From: JAZDCJ01 sp036311985
GTDB taxonomy: Bacteria > Actinomycetota > Actinomycetes > Actinomycetales > Micrococcaceae
Assembly (NCBI RefSeq): GCF_036311985.1
Contig: NZ_JAZDCJ010000093.1
DNA: 7,315 nucleotides
Direction: 5' to 3' (one strand)
The notes beneath the pieces are model-generated. The model searched no databases, was not told the origin of the DNA, and saw only the letters and a program-made list of their open reading frames with translations. Positions 6,497-7,315 of this stretch are shown here, piece after piece. The translations under genes and the position numbers were made by a program. Position 1 is the stretch's first letter, and every line of letters starts with the position of its first letter.

Positions 6497-7261
6497 ATGA
6501 CGGATTTCAAGTGGCGCCATTTCCAGGGTGATGTGATCCTGTGGGCGGTGCGCTGGTATTGTCGCTATCCGATCAGCTATCGCGACCTTGAGGAAATGCT
6601 GGCGGAACGCGGCATTTCGGTCGACCATACGACGATCTATCGCTGGGTCCAGTGCTACGCCCCGGAGATGGAGAAGCGGCTGCGCTGGTTCTGGCGGCGT
6701 GGCTTTGATCCGAGCTGGCGCCTGGATGAAACCTACGTCAAGGTGCGGGGCAAGTGGACCTACCTGTACCGGGCAGTCGACAAGCGGGGCGACACGATCG
6801 ATTTCTACCTGTCGCCGACCCGCAGCGCCAAGGCAGCGAAGCGGTTCCTGGGCAAGGCCCTGCGAGGCCTGAAGCACTGGGAAAAGCCTGCCACGCTCAA
6901 TACCGACAAAGCGCCGAGCTATGGTGCAGCGATCACCGAATTGAAGCGCGAAGGAAAGCTGGACCGGGAGACGGCCCACCGGCAGGTGAAGTATCTCAAT
7001 AACGTGATCGAGGCCGATCACGGAAAGCTCAAGATACTGATCAAGCCGGTGCGCGGTTTCAAATCGATCCCCACGGCCTATGCCACGATCAAGGGATTCG
7101 AAGTCATGCGAGCCCTGCGCAAAGGACAGGCTCGCCCCTGGTGCCTGCAGCCCGGCATCAGGGGCGAGGTGCGCCTTGTGGAGAGAGCTTTTGGCATTGG
7201 GCCCTCGGCGCTGACGGAGGCCATGGGCATGCTCAACCACCATTTCGCAGCAGCCGCCTGA
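6497..7261 (+). CDS. tnpA: IS6100 transposase (IS6 family, DDE)
   Basis: The 254-residue transposase carries an N-terminal helix-turn-helix region (about residues 26-50, ISYRDLEEMLAERGISVDHT) and a catalytic core with D77 (WRLDETYVKV), D137 (LNTDKAPSY) and E172 (NVIEADHGKL). The 34-residue gap between the last two is the DD34E pattern of the IS6 family. The start MTDFKWRHFQ at 6497 is the usual IS6100 start. An upstream in-frame ATG at 6464 would add 11 residues, which I consider unlikely. The gene is intact and is the only real coding region on the plus strand. Confidence 0.97.
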   Translation: MTDFKWRHFQGDVILWAVRWYCRYPISYRDLEEMLAERGISVDHTTIYRWVQCYAPEMEKRLRWFWRRGFDPSWRLDETYVKVRGKWTYLYRAVDKRGDTIDFYLSPTRSAKAAKRFLGKALRGLKHWEKPATLNTDKAPSYGAAITELKREGKLDRETAHRQVKYLNNVIEADHGKLKILIKPVRGFKSIPTAYATIKGFEVMRALRKGQARPWCLQPGIRGEVRLVERAFGIGPSALTEAMGMLNHHFAAAA

Positions 7262-7301
7262 TCGGCGCAGAGCGACAGCCTACCTCTGACTGCCGCCAAT
7301 C

Positions 7302-7315
7302 TTTGCAACAGAGCC
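7302..7315 (-). repeat. IS6100 right terminal inverted repeat
   Basis: TTTGCAACAGAGCC, the perfect inverse of 6436-6449. The window ends on its last base. Confidence 0.97.

Larger units (their letters stand above)
6436..7315 (+). mobile_element. IS6100 (IS6/IS26 family), complete 880-bp copy
   Basis: The element has perfect 14-bp terminal inverted repeats GGCTCTGTTGCAAA at 6436-6449 and 7302-7315, a total length of exactly 880 bp, and a single 254-codon transposase gene. All match what I know of IS6100, first described in Mycobacterium fortuitum and since found in many actinobacteria and proteobacteria. It moves by replicative transposition and can create adjacent deletions and cointegrates. 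The phnI-side flank is GATCATCT (6428-6435), the expected 8-bp duplication candidate, but the other flank is outside the window. Confidence 0.97.

Noticed and set aside
1..7315. Composite transposon carrying phosphonate genes
   Set aside because: The two flanking IS belong to different families and both interrupt phn genes, so they look like separate insertions rather than carriers of the cluster.
1..7315. Undescribed defence or other new multi-gene system
   Set aside because: Every substantial stretch is explained by IS21-family, phn or IS6100 sequence. No unassigned gene cluster, array or structured non-coding region remains.

Overview
The window is a high-GC piece of an actinobacterial-type genome or plasmid. 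It carries part of a carbon-phosphorus (C-P) lyase operon for phosphonate breakdown, hit by two different insertion sequences (IS). The actinobacterial assignment is inferred from the high GC, the style of the IS21-family proteins and the dense phn gene packing. IS6100 has a broad host range and does not settle the host. Everything except the IS6100 transposase gene is read from the minus strand.

Layout: (1) 1-2127 is a complete IS21-family element with istA (ATPase partner istB downstream) and twin repeats at each end. It is inserted in phnM. (2) 2128-6435 is the phn segment. Its minus-strand order is phnI (3' end only), phnJ, phnK, phnL, a DUF1045-type 2H phosphoesterase gene, then phnM (5' four-fifths only). 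All five junctions are 4-bp ATGA overlaps, so there is no intergenic DNA. (3) 6436-7315 is a full 880-bp IS6100 with perfect 14-bp inverted repeats, inserted in phnI. The window starts and stops exactly at the outer ends of the two IS elements.

In the known pathway PhnI (with PhnG, PhnH and PhnL) couples the phosphonate to ribose from ATP, PhnM removes pyrophosphate, and PhnJ breaks the C-P bond by radical chemistry. PhnK is an ABC-type ATPase that docks on the PhnGHIJ core. The cyclic ribose phosphate product is then opened by a phosphodiesterase, PhnP in E. coli. Here phnJ, phnK, phnL and the 2H phosphoesterase gene look intact with all key residues, but phnI and phnM are both broken. As drawn, this locus should not support a working C-P lyase unless other copies exist or the IS-bearing arrangement is only part of the population.

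I see no CRISPR array, RNA gene or clearly new multi-gene system. The most notable points are the five-junction overlap chain, the 2H phosphoesterase gene between phnL and phnM, and the double IS disruption.
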